Shown piece by piece: positions 46,972 through 54,629 of a stretch of 54,629 nt of DNA. Source of the DNA: Parcubacteria group bacterium Greene0714_7 (GTDB taxonomy: Bacteria > Patescibacteriota > Minisyncoccia > Phycocordibacterales > Phycocordibacteraceae); contig VMHB01000003.1 in assembly GCA_007378985.1 (NCBI GenBank), forward strand, positions 92,283-146,911, read 5' to 3'. The notes beneath the pieces are model-generated. The model worked only from the letters and a program-made list of their open reading frames with translations. It searched no databases and had not been told where the DNA came from. Position 1 is the first letter of the stretch, and every line of letters starts with the position of its first letter. The translations under genes were made by a program, and so were the position numbers.

Positions 46972-47574
46972 ATGAATCCCCGAAGCACCCTCGTAATCGT
47001 CATTGCCACCCTTCTTCTAATACTCAGTATGGGAGGTGTGGCAATATATATCCTATTTTTCGCTCCAGAGCAGAAAGTGTCCGTATCGCCTGATCCTTTC
47101 TCAAAACTTCTATCATTTTCAGATTCCAAAGGTGACAGTGCCAGACTTCTGTCAGATCAAGGAACACAAGATGACGTAGTTAAGACTGAAGGAACTATTC
47201 CTGTCCGTACATTCAGCGGAGTGATAGAAGTTAGGGATTTCACGAAAGATGCCGATGTCGCAATCGCGACTGGGGGCGATGCATTCTATGTTGCATTTCC
47301 TAAAGAATTTGAGTTTTCTGACGCCGGCCTTGAATACGAATTTGGATATATTCCTGATGAACAACGCATCTACGTATACATTTATAAAGAACCTATTGGT
47401 GAAATACGACGCAAGTCCACTGATAATCTTATGCAGAGGCTTGGCCTTTCTGAAAAAGACATTTGCACTCTTGACATTCTGGTCGTAGCCCCTCGCTGGG
47501 TGAGCGAGTATTATGCGGACAAAAACCTTGGTTTTCCTGGGTGCCCCGGAGCAATCCAATTTCAGGCTGATTGA
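46972..47574 (+). CDS. Membrane-anchored extracellular protein (200 aa)
   Basis: One N-terminal helix (8-31) is followed by a disordered Ser/Asp-rich stretch and a beta-rich domain (residues 75-200: VRTFSGVIEVRDFTKDADVA, then DEQRIYVYIYKEPIG). Two Cys near the end (DICTLDIL and FPGCPGA) may form a disulfide. It begins four bases after the pilin-fusion gene and is probably part of the same envelope machine. No family recognised. Confidence 0.65.
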   Translation: MNPRSTLVIVIATLLLILSMGGVAIYILFFAPEQKVSVSPDPFSKLLSFSDSKGDSARLLSDQGTQDDVVKTEGTIPVRTFSGVIEVRDFTKDADVAIATGGDAFYVAFPKEFEFSDAGLEYEFGYIPDEQRIYVYIYKEPIGEIRRKSTDNLMQRLGLSEKDICTLDILVVAPRWVSEYYADKNLGFPGCPGAIQFQAD

Positions 47575-47615
47575 TCTCTAATCAATTGAAAATAAAACTG
47601 CACTTGAGGCCGGTT

Positions 47616-47984
47616 TTAATGGAGTTGAGGGAGTTGAGGATGTCTTATTCTCTCTCTTTCTGCTGGGGACAATATTTGATGATACAGTGGATTTATGACT
47701 TCAGGGAGGTCAGGACAGTTGTATACTTCTTCAAAGTCCGGAGATTGCCGTCTTCTGAGTGCTTCTCTCGCTCTTCTTTCCACCACTAGGCATTCCCTTA
47801 TCCATCTAGGGGCCTCTGGATCATAACGAGAGTCGTACGCTGGATTTTTCATCCAAGGCGCCCTTACTACAGCCTGCTGCGCCCCTGCCTCAAAAGGGCT
47901 GAGCAATGCGCCAAGAAAGGCTACTCCAGCAAGAAGGGGGTTGGTTTTTGAACGTTCGCCTCTTTCCATATCTACTTTCACCAT
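47616..47984 (-). CDS. Secreted protein (122 aa), unknown
   Basis: A basic start and hydrophobic core (LLAGVAFLGALLSPFEAGA) give a plausible signal peptide cut after AGA. The mature part is Arg/Pro-rich (YDPEAPRWIRECLVVERRAREAL) with two Cys. AGAGAGG-like purines before the ATG are one of the few Shine-Dalgarno-like words in the window. The richer Arg codon use (CGA/AGG mix, Arg-rich) differs from its neighbours and could mean recent acquisition. Function unknown. Confidence 0.5.
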   Translation of the reverse strand: MVKVDMERGERSKTNPLLAGVAFLGALLSPFEAGAQQAVVRAPWMKNPAYDSRYDPEAPRWIRECLVVERRAREALRRRQSPDFEEVYNCPDLPEVINPLYHQILSPAERERIRHPQLPQLH

Positions 47985-48089
47985 ACTCCTCTCTCGGTAG
48001 AGGTCAAGCGTGTCAACTGGACCCTGTGGATTGTTTAGAAATATGGTGACTGTCGGAAGTATGGAACTATGTTTGTTCTCTATTTAATT

Positions 48090-48596
48090 TCAGCGCTCTA
48101 GGAAAAAGAGTCCAACCAAAGGAGCTAGGAGCCACCAGAAGAAAGCTTGGTTTGAGGCAAAGAGTGCTTTTGTTGCGCTATTAAATGTATAAATCTGTTC
48201 TAAAGGAAGAATGTGAATACCGATAGCGAGAAGTGTTCCTGCAACAAGTATAGACATAGCGCCTACTCGAAGAAAGGATCGAGGGGCACTTGCCATAAAG
48301 AATGAAAGGCCCGAAAAAGCCACGAAAGAAAGGAATACAAACAAAAGGTAGAGAGCTATGGCTATGTAATGGTCTTGGAGTAGTGCAGTTTGAAATGGAA
48401 AGAAGAGATATAGAGGAATAGCTGTATAGATTGCAGCAATGAGTGGCATAAGACGATTTCGCCCAAGAAAAAAAGCAAATGCGGCGACAAGTCCTGCAAC
48501 AATTATGAATGGGAGGAAGTCCTGACCAAAGCCAATAATGAAGTTGAGAACTGCGTGAAATCGTGCGCCTATATCTAAATTATTGAGTGTGTTCAT
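48090..48596 (-). CDS. Five-helix membrane protein
   Basis: The 168 residues from ATG 48596 are almost entirely helices (about 13-30, 32-46, 51-68, 77-98, 108-127, 147-163), separated by short basic loops. The last segment WWLLAPLVGLFFLER ends at the C-terminus. No transporter or enzyme motif is visible. The extended -10 upstream fixes the start and excludes the TTG at 48602. Likely monocistronic. Confidence 0.6.
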   Translation of the reverse strand: MNTLNNLDIGARFHAVLNFIIGFGQDFLPFIIVAGLVAAFAFFLGRNRLMPLIAAIYTAIPLYLFFPFQTALLQDHYIAIALYLLFVFLSFVAFSGLSFFMASAPRSFLRVGAMSILVAGTLLAIGIHILPLEQIYTFNSATKALFASNQAFFWWLLAPLVGLFFLER

Positions 48597-48604
48597 ACGC
48601 AAAA

Positions 48605-48613
48605 ATCATACCA
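48605..48613 (-). promoter_or_regulatory. Extended -10 promoter of the 48596 gene
   Basis: On the minus strand TGG-TATGAT ends nine bases before ATG 48596. Confidence 0.65.
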
Positions 48614-48620
48614 CGCCGAA

Positions 48621-48701
48621 ATCAGCTTCCAGCTGTCAGGTTTTAGGGACTAGGCATTAGGATCTGCAACCTAGAAGCTAGCACCTAGAACCTAGAAGTT
48701 C
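48621..48701. repeat. Family A degenerate array, inverted pair
   Basis: GTCAGGTTTTAGGGACTAGG on the left faces CCTAGAAGCTAGCACCTAG on the right around ATCTG, directly past the dnaJ stop. Confidence 0.7.
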
Positions 48702-49784
48702 TTAGATTCCTTCTTTCTTCAATTTTTGAAGTAACTCTTTTGCTTCTTTTGAAATCTTTTGTGGAAATTCAACGCGAACACGTATAAGAAGATCGCCTCG
48801 CTTCCCTCTCTCCGTTGGAACACCCTTACCTTTCATGCGAAGAATTTCATCGGTTGATTGTAGTGGGGGCACTGTTACGGTAACCGTGCCATCAAGAGTA
48901 TCGAGTTGGTATTCAGCGCCAATTAACGCGTCTGAAACTTTTACAGGAAGATCGGTGATTAAGTTAAAGCCCTCTTTTCTAAATTTTGCATCAGGTCGTA
49001 CATGTACTTTCACATACAAGTCCCCCGTTGCTCCTCCAGAAATTGCTTCCCCTAAACCTGCCAAACGAATAACTTGTCCGTTATCAATTCCTGCTGGAAT
49101 AACCACTGTAATCTCTTCTTGACGGCGATGCACGCCCGATCCTTTACAGGTGGTGCAAGGTTTCTCAGGTACAACACGCCTCCCACTGCAGGGAGTGCAG
49201 GCTGTCGACACGGAGAATGTTCCAAAAGGAGAACGACGAGATTCAACCACTTGTCCCTTACCATTACAGGTCGGACATGTCTTTGTTTTAGTTTCTGGTT
49301 CTGCTCCTGAACCGGCACACTTAGAGCAAGTACTATCTTTAGTGATGAGCATTCTACGCGTAAGTCCGAAAATTGATTCCTTGAATGAAAGCTCTAAATC
49401 AACCGATATATCTCTGCCACGAGCTTGCCTGCCCTTGCCACCGAAAATATCAGAGAATCCTCCGAATATGTCATTCAAGTCGACATCAAAATCAGCACCT
49501 CCTTGAAATTGTGAGAAATCAAAACCTTCGAATGGAGCTCCTCCTTGGCCTCCTTGAGGTCCCGCGCCACCTGAGAATACTCTTCCGTACGAATCGTATT
49601 CCGCACGCTTTTTATCGTCAGACAGTATGCTGTAGGCCTCACTCACTTCTTTAAACTTCGCCTCATTGCCACCTTTCTTGTCAGGGTGGTGCTGATGTGC
49701 GAGTTTACGAAATGCTTTCTTTATATCCTCTTTTGAGGCTTTTTTGTCGACACCAAGAAGTTGGTAGTAATCTTTTGAAGCCAT
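48702..49784 (-). CDS. dnaJ: Chaperone DnaJ (Hsp40)
   Basis: The 360 residues comprise a J domain (1-70, with [11 protein letters not shown] giving HPD) and a Gly/Phe-rich linker ([20 protein letters not shown]). The zinc domain has repeats [24 protein letters not shown] and CTTCKGSG; the third lacks the final Gly but keeps both Cys. The C-terminal substrate domains include [19 protein letters not shown]. It stimulates DnaK's ATPase. It follows dnaK on the same strand after a 112-base spacer filled with family B repeats. Confidence 0.96.
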   Translation of the reverse strand: MASKDYYQLLGVDKKASKEDIKKAFRKLAHQHHPDKKGGNEAKFKEVSEAYSILSDDKKRAEYDSYGRVFSGGAGPQGGQGGAPFEGFDFSQFQGGADFDVDLNDIFGGFSDIFGGKGRQARGRDISVDLELSFKESIFGLTRRMLITKDSTCSKCAGSGAEPETKTKTCPTCNGKGQVVESRRSPFGTFSVSTACTPCSGRRVVPEKPCTTCKGSGVHRRQEEITVVIPAGIDNGQVIRLAGLGEAISGGATGDLYVKVHVRPDAKFRKEGFNLITDLPVKVSDALIGAEYQLDTLDGTVTVTVPPLQSTDEILRMKGKGVPTERGKRGDLLIRVRVEFPQKISKEAKELLQKLKKEGI

Positions 49785-49897
49785 AAGGGTTAGGGTATAG
49801 CGTTTAGTGTTTAGTGTCTAGAGAAGAGAAATTAGTGTTCACAGTATAGCTCTAGGGTATTTCCCTAAACGCTAACCCCTATCCACTAAACCCTCTC
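49785..49897. repeat. Family B telomere-like array, inverted pair
   Basis: GGGTTAGGGTATAGCGTTTA and GTGTTTAGTGTC on the left, TTTCCCTAAACGCTAACCCC and CACTAAACCC on the right, around a unique 45-base core. It is the longest of the family and fills the whole dnaK-dnaJ spacer. Confidence 0.8.
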
Positions 49898-51825
49898 TAC
49901 ACATCCGTCACTGGTCCTTGAGTAGAAGTGTCCGAAGGAGGAGTATCGGTTGGTGGAGTTTGCTCTCCCTGCGTACTGCTGGGTCCCTGCGGACCCGATG
50001 AAGCATCGTCTGTCTTCTGCTCACCCTGCTGTGACATATACTGCCCGATCTTCTGCATCTCGCTCGAGAGCGCTTGCGTTGCAGTTTGAATGCCGGTTAT
50101 ATCGCCTGTTTCTTTTACCTCTTTCACCTTCGCAACAGCACCAGTGACTCCTTGCTTCACATCGTCTGGTATTTTTGCGCCATGTTCAAGAAGAGCTTTT
50201 TCAGCGGTGTAAATCATTTGATCAGCAAGATTCCTCGTTTCAACAAGCTCTTTTGACTTTTTATCGGTGTCGGCATTCATGTCGGCATCCTTCTTCATCT
50301 TCTCTATGTCAGCATCGGTGAGTCCCGAGCGTGCTTCGATGCGGATAGATTGCTCTTTGTTTGTCGCCTTATCTTTTGCAGTCACTTTGAGAATTCCGTT
50401 TGCATCCACATCGAACGACACTTCAACCTGTGGGAGACCTCGAGGAGCTGGTGGAATACCATCAAGGATAAAGCGCCCTAATGATTTATTATCGTTTGCC
50501 ATCGCTCTTTCTCCTTGAACTACATGGATTTCTACTGATGTTTGGTTATCTGCTGCGGTTGAGAACGACTGCGAGCGCGTTGCTGGGATAGTTGTGTTTT
50601 TTTCAATAAGCTTTGTAGCAACACCTCCCATTGTTTCAATACCGAGAGAAAGTGGAATAACATCAAGAAGAAGTACATCCTTTACATCGCCCTGCATAAT
50701 GCCTGCTTGAATTGCAGCGCCAAGTGCAACAACTTCATCAGGGTTAATACTGCGGTTTGGTTCTTTACCGAAAACATTCTTTACTGCCTCCTGAATAGCA
50801 GGCATACGAGTTTGCCCTCCGACAAGAATGATTTCTTCGATATCAGAAGTCTTAAACTTTGCGGACTCAAGAACTTGTTTAGTGATCTCAATAGAGCGAT
50901 CAATGTATTCTCGTGCAAGCTCTTCAAGTGCTGCACGGCCCATCTTCATAAGAAGATGCTTAGGGCCTGACGCATCTGAAGTAATGAACGGGATGTTAAT
51001 TTCCGTCTCCATGGTGGTGGAGAGTTCATGCTTCGCCTTTTCTGCGGCCTCATCCAAGCGTTGCAGTGCAAGTGAATCCTTAGTGATATCAATCCCGCTC
51101 TCTTTTTTGTATGAATCAGCGATCCATTGAACAATCTTTTGATCAATGTCCCTTCCACCCATGTGTGAATCCCCTCCTGTTGATTTTACTTCAATAACAT
51201 CATCTCCTACCTCGAGTACTGAAACATCAAATGTTCCCCCTCCGAAATCGTAGACAATAATTTGTTCGTTCTTTCTTTTATTGAAGCCGTATGCGAGAGC
51301 TGCAGCGGTTGGTTCATTGATAATTCGCTTCACATCAAGACCGGCAATTTTACCTGCATCTTTGGTAGCTTGTCGCTGTGCATCGTCGAAATATGCAGGA
51401 ACAGTAATAATTGCTTCAGTAATAGTTTCACCGAGCTTTGCTTCAGCGTCCGCTTTTAATTTCTGCAAAATCATTGCTGAAATTTCTTCAGGTCGGTACT
51501 CTTTATCTCCGAGTACTACAGACACACCACCGCCCGAAGCTTCTTTTGTTTTGTAGGAGGCAGTAGAGATGTCCTTCTGAACTGCTTCGTCACCCAGCTT
51601 GTGACCCATGAAGCGCTTTACGCCATATATGGTGTTTGTAGGGTTCGTCACTGCTTGCCTCTTTGCAACGAGCCCAACGAGGCGCTCTCCAGCCTTTGAA
51701 ATAGCCACTACTGAGGGTGTTGTGCGATTTCCTTCTGCATTTTCAATGATGCGTGGCTCACCACCCTCAACAATAGCCATTGCTGAATTTGTAGTTCCGA
51801 GGTCGATGCCGAGTATTTTTCCCAT
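49897..51825 (-). CDS. dnaK: Chaperone DnaK (Hsp70)
   Basis: The 642 residues have an ATPase domain with [14 protein letters not shown], the phosphate-2 loop [16 protein letters not shown] and [12 protein letters not shown]. Then come the linker [15 protein letters not shown], the substrate-binding beta domain, the helical lid, and a Gln/Ser/Thr/Pro-rich disordered tail. It refolds proteins with DnaJ and GrpE. The grpE-dnaK-dnaJ order is conserved. No CIRCE element precedes either gene, so HrcA control is not evident. Confidence 0.97.
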   Translation of the reverse strand: MGKILGIDLGTTNSAMAIVEGGEPRIIENAEGNRTTPSVVAISKAGERLVGLVAKRQAVTNPTNTIYGVKRFMGHKLGDEAVQKDISTASYKTKEASGGGVSVVLGDKEYRPEEISAMILQKLKADAEAKLGETITEAIITVPAYFDDAQRQATKDAGKIAGLDVKRIINEPTAAALAYGFNKRKNEQIIVYDFGGGTFDVSVLEVGDDVIEVKSTGGDSHMGGRDIDQKIVQWIADSYKKESGIDITKDSLALQRLDEAAEKAKHELSTTMETEINIPFITSDASGPKHLLMKMGRAALEELAREYIDRSIEITKQVLESAKFKTSDIEEIILVGGQTRMPAIQEAVKNVFGKEPNRSINPDEVVALGAAIQAGIMQGDVKDVLLLDVIPLSLGIETMGGVATKLIEKNTTIPATRSQSFSTAADNQTSVEIHVVQGERAMANDNKSLGRFILDGIPPAPRGLPQVEVSFDVDANGILKVTAKDKATNKEQSIRIEARSGLTDADIEKMKKDADMNADTDKKSKELVETRNLADQMIYTAEKALLEHGAKIPDDVKQGVTGAVAKVKEVKETGDITGIQTATQALSSEMQKIGQYMSQQGEQKTDDASSGPQGPSSTQGEQTPPTDTPPSDTSTQGPVTDV

Positions 51826-51896
51826 AGTGTATGTACGTAAGTTATTAATTTTTTAATATTTTTTTCTAAAAACCTTTGCTTGTCAACTTCTGAACG

Positions 51897-52448
51897 CTAC
51901 CCTTCAAAGTGTCCAACTGCAATGCGTGCTGGGCGGATAATCGTACCATGAAGGGTGTACCCTTTTTGATAGACTTTGGTAACAACATTATCCTCCACCT
52001 GACTTTTTACTGCAACTCTTTCTACAGGTTCATGCTGTACTGGGTCAAATACTTCACCTAAAGGATCGAAAGCGCTCACACCTTCCGCCTTGAGAGCTTT
52101 CATGAGCTGACTGTGTGTATTTTTTATGCCCTCCACCCATGACCCTGATCCTTCTGCGGTACTTATTGCTTGGTCAAAGCTATCAAGTGCAGGGAGCAGA
52201 GCTTCAATGAGAGACTTAGAGGCATCTCGCACTAATATTTGGCGTTCCTCTTCTGCGCGACGACGGATATTTACATAGTCAGCTTTGGCTCTCTGCCACC
52301 CATCCAAGTATTCTTGCTTTTCTTTATTGGAATTTGCAAGCTCTAGGCGTAACTTTTTGTTTTTTTCCGCAAGTTTTTCAGCAGTAGAGCCTTCTCCCTC
52401 TAAGCTTTCATCATCAGATTCAATAACAATATCGTCTTCTTCACTCAT
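51897..52448 (-). CDS. grpE: Nucleotide exchange factor GrpE
   Basis: The 183 residues have an acidic disordered start (DDIVIESDDESLEGEGS), a long dimerising helix (AEKLAEKNKKLRLELANSNKEK), then YLDGWQRAKADYVNIRRRAEEE. The beta-wing ends FDPVQHEPVERVAV and VYQKGYTLHGTIIRPARIAVG. GrpE releases ADP from DnaK. It is first in grpE-dnaK-dnaJ and leaderless from a complete sigma-70-type promoter. Confidence 0.95.
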   Translation of the reverse strand: MSEEDDIVIESDDESLEGEGSTAEKLAEKNKKLRLELANSNKEKQEYLDGWQRAKADYVNIRRRAEEERQILVRDASKSLIEALLPALDSFDQAISTAEGSGSWVEGIKNTHSQLMKALKAEGVSAFDPLGEVFDPVQHEPVERVAVKSQVEDNVVTKVYQKGYTLHGTIIRPARIAVGHFEG

Positions 52449-52455
52449 GAAGTAG

Positions 52456-52484
52456 ATTATGCGTCAAACAGATACGCAAGTCAA
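52456..52484 (-). promoter_or_regulatory. Full promoter of grpE
   Basis: On the minus strand TTGACT, 17-base spacer, CATAAT; the -10 ends eight bases before the grpE ATG. No CIRCE or other heat-shock inverted repeat overlaps it. Confidence 0.75.
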
Positions 52485-52582
52485 AAACGACGACTATGCT
52501 GACATACCTCAAAGCAAAAACAATCCTCGTTTCCCCACCCCTTTAGTTAACTAAGGGGTAGAGGTGTGTTTATAAAAAGAAT

Positions 52583-53047
52583 TTAAAAAAGAGAACGGAC
52601 TCTTCTCGTTGCAGCACCAATACGCTTCACACCTACAACAATCAAACCTATACCGATGACGCTGAGAGTTATTGGCAGAACCACTCCAAATGGTATCGGC
52701 GCACCCATGGCAAGAAGTGTATATACTGCGAAGGGGAAATGTAAGCCACCCGCAGCAACAACACCACCCGCCACCACGGCTGTAGCACTCGCCAATAGTT
52801 CAACGATAGCAAGCGTAACTACTTGAGCAGTCTTTCCTAGTCCATGACGAAAATCTCCTTCCTCATTTCGAGCACCATAAGATGTATATCTGCCCTGCTC
52901 TTGACTGCCCACCCTTCTTGAAAGTGTCTGCACTCCAAACTCACCACCTCGCTCAAACAAGGGAATGGACTCCATTCTAGAAGCGGGAGCTCTTTCTGGG
53001 TGCACTTTGAATCCCTGACTTTCAAACCTATAACCTTCAGTGTTCAT
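52583..53047 (-). CDS. Two-helix membrane protein, unknown
   Basis: Start taken at ATG 53047 (MNTEGYRFES); TATTAAT sits about eight bases upstream. The first 75 residues are polar and Arg/Gly-rich (LSRRVGSQEQGRYTSYGARN). Two long helices follow (about 85-110 and 120-144), with Val/Ala/Gly-rich sequence, and a basic end (RIGAATRRVRSLF). No family recognised. Confidence 0.55.
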   Translation of the reverse strand: MNTEGYRFESQGFKVHPERAPASRMESIPLFERGGEFGVQTLSRRVGSQEQGRYTSYGARNEEGDFRHGLGKTAQVVTLAIVELLASATAVVAGGVVAAGGLHFPFAVYTLLAMGAPIPFGVVLPITLSVIGIGLIVVGVKRIGAATRRVRSLF

Positions 53048-53104
53048 TACTTTTATTAATACACCCACCAAAAGCATTAATCAACCAAGGCATCTCCCCA
53101 CTCT

Positions 53105-53260
53105 TTATTTATGCGATTTTTTTCCCAAAATTAAGGTGGCGAGCAAAATTGCTAATGCGAGCTCGGAAGCTACCATTTCATTTTTTGAAATCGGTCTATC
53201 AAGCAAGGGAATGGAGGGATGTTCTTTGGTAGTAAATGAACTAATTCCTCTCTCAAACAT
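53105..53260 (-). CDS. Small membrane protein (51 aa)
   Basis: An ATG frame of 51 codons: polar start (MFERGISSFTTKEHPS), one helix (MVASELALAILLATLILG) and a basic end (KKSHK). It lies just before the 53047 gene on the same strand and may be co-transcribed. It is too short for default gene finding. The helix-plus-basic-tail topology is the main support. Confidence 0.5.
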   Translation of the reverse strand: MFERGISSFTTKEHPSIPLLDRPISKNEMVASELALAILLATLILGKKSHK

Positions 53261-53272
53261 ATTTGACAGTCT

Positions 53273-53317
53273 ATCAACAAAAAAACCCGCATTTCGTGTG
53301 CGGGTTTTTTTGTTGAT
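53273..53317. terminator. Terminator of the rpsI operon
   Basis: ATCAACAAAAAAACCCGC pairs exactly with GCGGGTTTTTTTGTTGAT around a short loop. A/T runs on both sides make it bidirectional. Confidence 0.92.
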
Positions 53318-53341
53318 ATCTTTTTAACGCTTTACCCTCCT

Positions 53342-53412
53342 ATACCCTGCCTCACAAGTTTCGGCAACGGGTATTTCAGCGTTTGCCTCAGAAGGCAAGC
53401 TGAACCGGAGCA
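53342..53412 (-). other. Two hairpins in the rpsI 3' untranslated region
   Basis: ATACCC/GGGTAT (53342-53374) and TTCAGC plus TTGCCT paired with AGGCAA plus GCTGAA (53374-53404) lie between the rpsI stop and the terminator. Possible mRNA-stabilising structures. Confidence 0.5.
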
Positions 53413-53424
53413 AACTCTAAGCAG

Positions 53425-53817
53425 TTAGCGTTTGCTCCACTGTGCAGCCTTTCTTGCCTTTTTGAGACCTGGTTTTTTACGCTCTTTAGCACGAGGGTCA
53501 CGTTTCAAAAGTCCCAACTTCTTCAAAGGTGTTCGAGATGTTGCATCAAACTCAACTATTGCTCTCGCGATACCATGAGAAAGTGCTACTGCTTGGCCAG
53601 CAATACCACCCCCACGAAGAACTGCGGTTATAGTGAATTTCTTTTCATGATGTGCGAGTGGTGCAACAGAAATACGAACCAATTCTGCGGTGCGGAAATA
53701 TTCTTCAAGGGTCTTTCCGTTCACTGAAACATTTTGTTTTGCAGTTTCAGTAAGACGAACACGCGCAGATGCGGTTTTTCTTCTTCCTATGGTTTCAAGA
53801 TATTTTGCAGTTGCCAT
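53425..53817 (-). CDS. rpsI: Ribosomal protein S9
   Basis: The 130 residues are full length: YLETIGRRKTASARVRL at the start, GGGIAGQAVALSHGIARAI in the middle, and the basic tail KARKAAQWSKR whose terminal Lys-Arg reaches the P-site tRNA. It is encoded after rplM, the usual pair. A family B array fills the 55-base gap upstream. No Shine-Dalgarno sequence is visible. Confidence 0.97.
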   Translation of the reverse strand: MATAKYLETIGRRKTASARVRLTETAKQNVSVNGKTLEEYFRTAELVRISVAPLAHHEKKFTITAVLRGGGIAGQAVALSHGIARAIVEFDATSRTPLKKLGLLKRDPRAKERKKPGLKKARKAAQWSKR

Positions 53818-53822
53818 ATGAA

Positions 53823-53862
53823 CTAGGGGTTAGGGATTAGGGTATAGCGTTTAGGGAAATAA
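53823..53862. repeat. Family B telomere-like array
   Basis: TAGGGGTTAGGGATTAGGGT and ATAGCGTTTAGGG, between rplM and rpsI inside one operon. Confidence 0.75.
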
Positions 53863-53872
53863 TAAGAAAACA

Positions 53873-54229
53873 TCAATCAGTTATGATTAATCTTTTAAGC
53901 ATACCCGGACGAAGCTTTGTAGCAGGTATCATGCCTTTTATTGCCCGCTTTAGAGCTTCCTTGTATCCGTGGCGCTTAATAACCTCGTCAAGAGTGTCAA
54001 ATTTCAACCCTCCCTGATAACCAGAGAAACGAGCGTAGGTATTATCTTTCAAATGTTTTTCTGAGATTGAAAGCTTTGAAGCATTGATTATGGTGACAGA
54101 AAGCTCTGGAGCAATGTGTCTCGCAAATGCAGTAGAGTGCTTACCCATAAGAATATGAGCAGCCTGTGACGCTACGCGTCCCATCTTTTTTCCTTTAGCA
54201 TCAATAGTGTGTTCGGTGGGCTTGTTCAT
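53873..54229 (-). CDS. rplM: Ribosomal protein L13, short N-terminus
   Basis: The 118 residues contain the L13 core: HTIDAKGKKMGRVASQAAHIL, then FARHIAPELSVTIINASKL, YARFSGYQGGLKFDTLDEV and the conserved GMIPATKLRPGMLKRL. Compared with about 142 residues in E. coli, both the N-terminal strand before the DA motif and the C-terminus are trimmed. The ATG overlaps the rplQ stop (ATGA). Its usual partner rpsI follows. Confidence 0.95.
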   Translation of the reverse strand: MNKPTEHTIDAKGKKMGRVASQAAHILMGKHSTAFARHIAPELSVTIINASKLSISEKHLKDNTYARFSGYQGGLKFDTLDEVIKRHGYKEALKRAIKGMIPATKLRPGMLKRLIITD

Positions 54230-54579
54230 ACAAATTCAATGATGGCGCTCTTTCTTCCGTCTGAGCTTTTTTTAACTACTTTGGTGATGCGCGTATATCC
54301 CCCCTTGCGTCCCTTAAAACGAGGAGCGAGGACTTCTACCAGCTTCTTTGCGACTCTCTCTCTACCTGAAAGCGTTGCAATGAGGTTCCTGCGCGCACTC
54401 ACTGTTCCGCTTTTTGCTTTCGTTACCATACCTTCAACAAACGGTCGGATTTCCTTTGCGCGTGCTTCGGTAGTAACAATACGCTCACGGAGTATAAGCG
54501 CCTCTGCAAGCGAATTAATAAACGCCTTGCGCACATCGCGTTTTCTTCCGAAGGTCCGTCCTTTTTTACCGTGGTTCAT
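54226..54579 (-). CDS. rplQ: Ribosomal protein L17
   Basis: The 117 residues show L17 landmarks: HGKKGRTFGRKRDVRKAFI near the start (normally R-x-x-x-LxRxxxHRxAL), then LILRERIVTTEARAKEIRPF, and the GGYTRITKV motif before a basic end. It follows rpoA by two bases and overlaps rplM, forming the classical rpoA-rplQ-rplM-rpsI block. Confidence 0.96.
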   Translation of the reverse strand: MNHGKKGRTFGRKRDVRKAFINSLAEALILRERIVTTEARAKEIRPFVEGMVTKAKSGTVSARRNLIATLSGRERVAKKLVEVLAPRFKGRKGGYTRITKVVKKSSDGRKSAIIEFV

Positions 54580-54581
54580 AG

Positions 54582-54629
54582 TTATGATTTCAAAGAAATA
54601 CCGAAATGTGAGAGAGCTTCTTTTATTTC
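54582..54629 (-). CDS. rpoA: RNA polymerase alpha subunit, last 15 codons
   Basis: The minus-strand frame entering from the right edge reads EIKEALSHFGISLKS and stops with TAA at 54584-54582, two bases before the rplQ ATG. The ending matches the rpoA C-terminus (helix then G-x-x-L-K), and the position before rplQ is the usual one. Confidence 0.8.
   Translation of the reverse strand, partial: EIKEALSHFGISLKS

Noticed and set aside
52449-52500. CIRCE or heat-shock operator before grpE
   Set aside because: No TTAGCACTC-type inverted repeat; only a TTGACT-17-CATAAT promoter is seen.

Overview
The window looks like chromosomal DNA of a Candidate Phyla Radiation (Patescibacteria) bacterium, most likely a parcubacterial lineage. 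The reasons are a dense set of small genes of moderate GC, a shortened ribosomal protein L9, an archaeal-type aspartyl-tRNA synthetase, many short membrane proteins without relatives I recognise, VirB2-like pilin and M23/S11/S41 envelope genes, and almost no Shine-Dalgarno sequences. I saw no tRNA, rRNA or CRISPR array.

Layout. 1-3754 is accessory: the 3' end of a Shedu-type (DUF4263) anti-phage nuclease gene joined by an ATGA overlap to an unknown gene, a DUF3761 protein, small membrane proteins and a hicB-hicA toxin-antitoxin pair. 3.8-9.3 kb holds a His/Met-rich membrane protein, DUF305, PAP2 phosphatase, an M14-type zinc deacylase, YqeY and RmuC. 9.4-18.4 kb is housekeeping: glmS, rplU, recR, dnaB, corA, a C-terminal processing protease, rplI and rpmA. 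18.6-25.7 kb carries an exonuclease, a LOG-type protein, a possible structured RNA, a lytic transglycosylase, a trypsin-like protease, DoxX, DUF378 and an M23 peptidase. 25.7-35.3 kb is gltX, the cell-wall genes murG-ftsW-mraY (all minus strand), dacA-scpB-scpA, leucyl aminopeptidase and a TrpR-like regulator with palindromic operators. 35.4-41.2 kb holds aspS, trpS, small membrane proteins and a nine-helix histidine kinase. 41.2-45.8 kb is a tightly overlapping minus-strand operon: amino-acid dehydrogenase, PaaK/CapK-like adenylating enzyme, ThiF/E1-like protein and nitroreductase. It looks like an undescribed small-molecule or tailoring pathway. The window ends with a pilin-peptidase fusion, grpE-dnaK-dnaJ and rpoA-rplQ-rplM-rpsI.

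How genes are expressed. At least sixteen genes have a -10 hexamer, often of the extended TGn type, ending 6-9 bases before the start codon. Leaderless transcription is therefore probably the default for first genes. Three genes (rplU, mraY, the pilin fusion) instead show a mini-ORF in that position whose end overlaps the main start. Three others (glmS, recR, rpmA) share a covarying hairpin that ends exactly at the ATG.

Intergenic DNA is unusually patterned. There are four near-identical perfect palindromes of 42-46 bases with compensating changes in both arms. About a dozen degenerate arrays of CTAGGTGCTAG-like or telomere-like TTTAGGG words occur, often as inverted pairs. There is also a 169-base nested inverted-repeat element and a pair of paralogous hairpin modules. 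All functional statements below rest on reading motifs by eye; no database search was possible.
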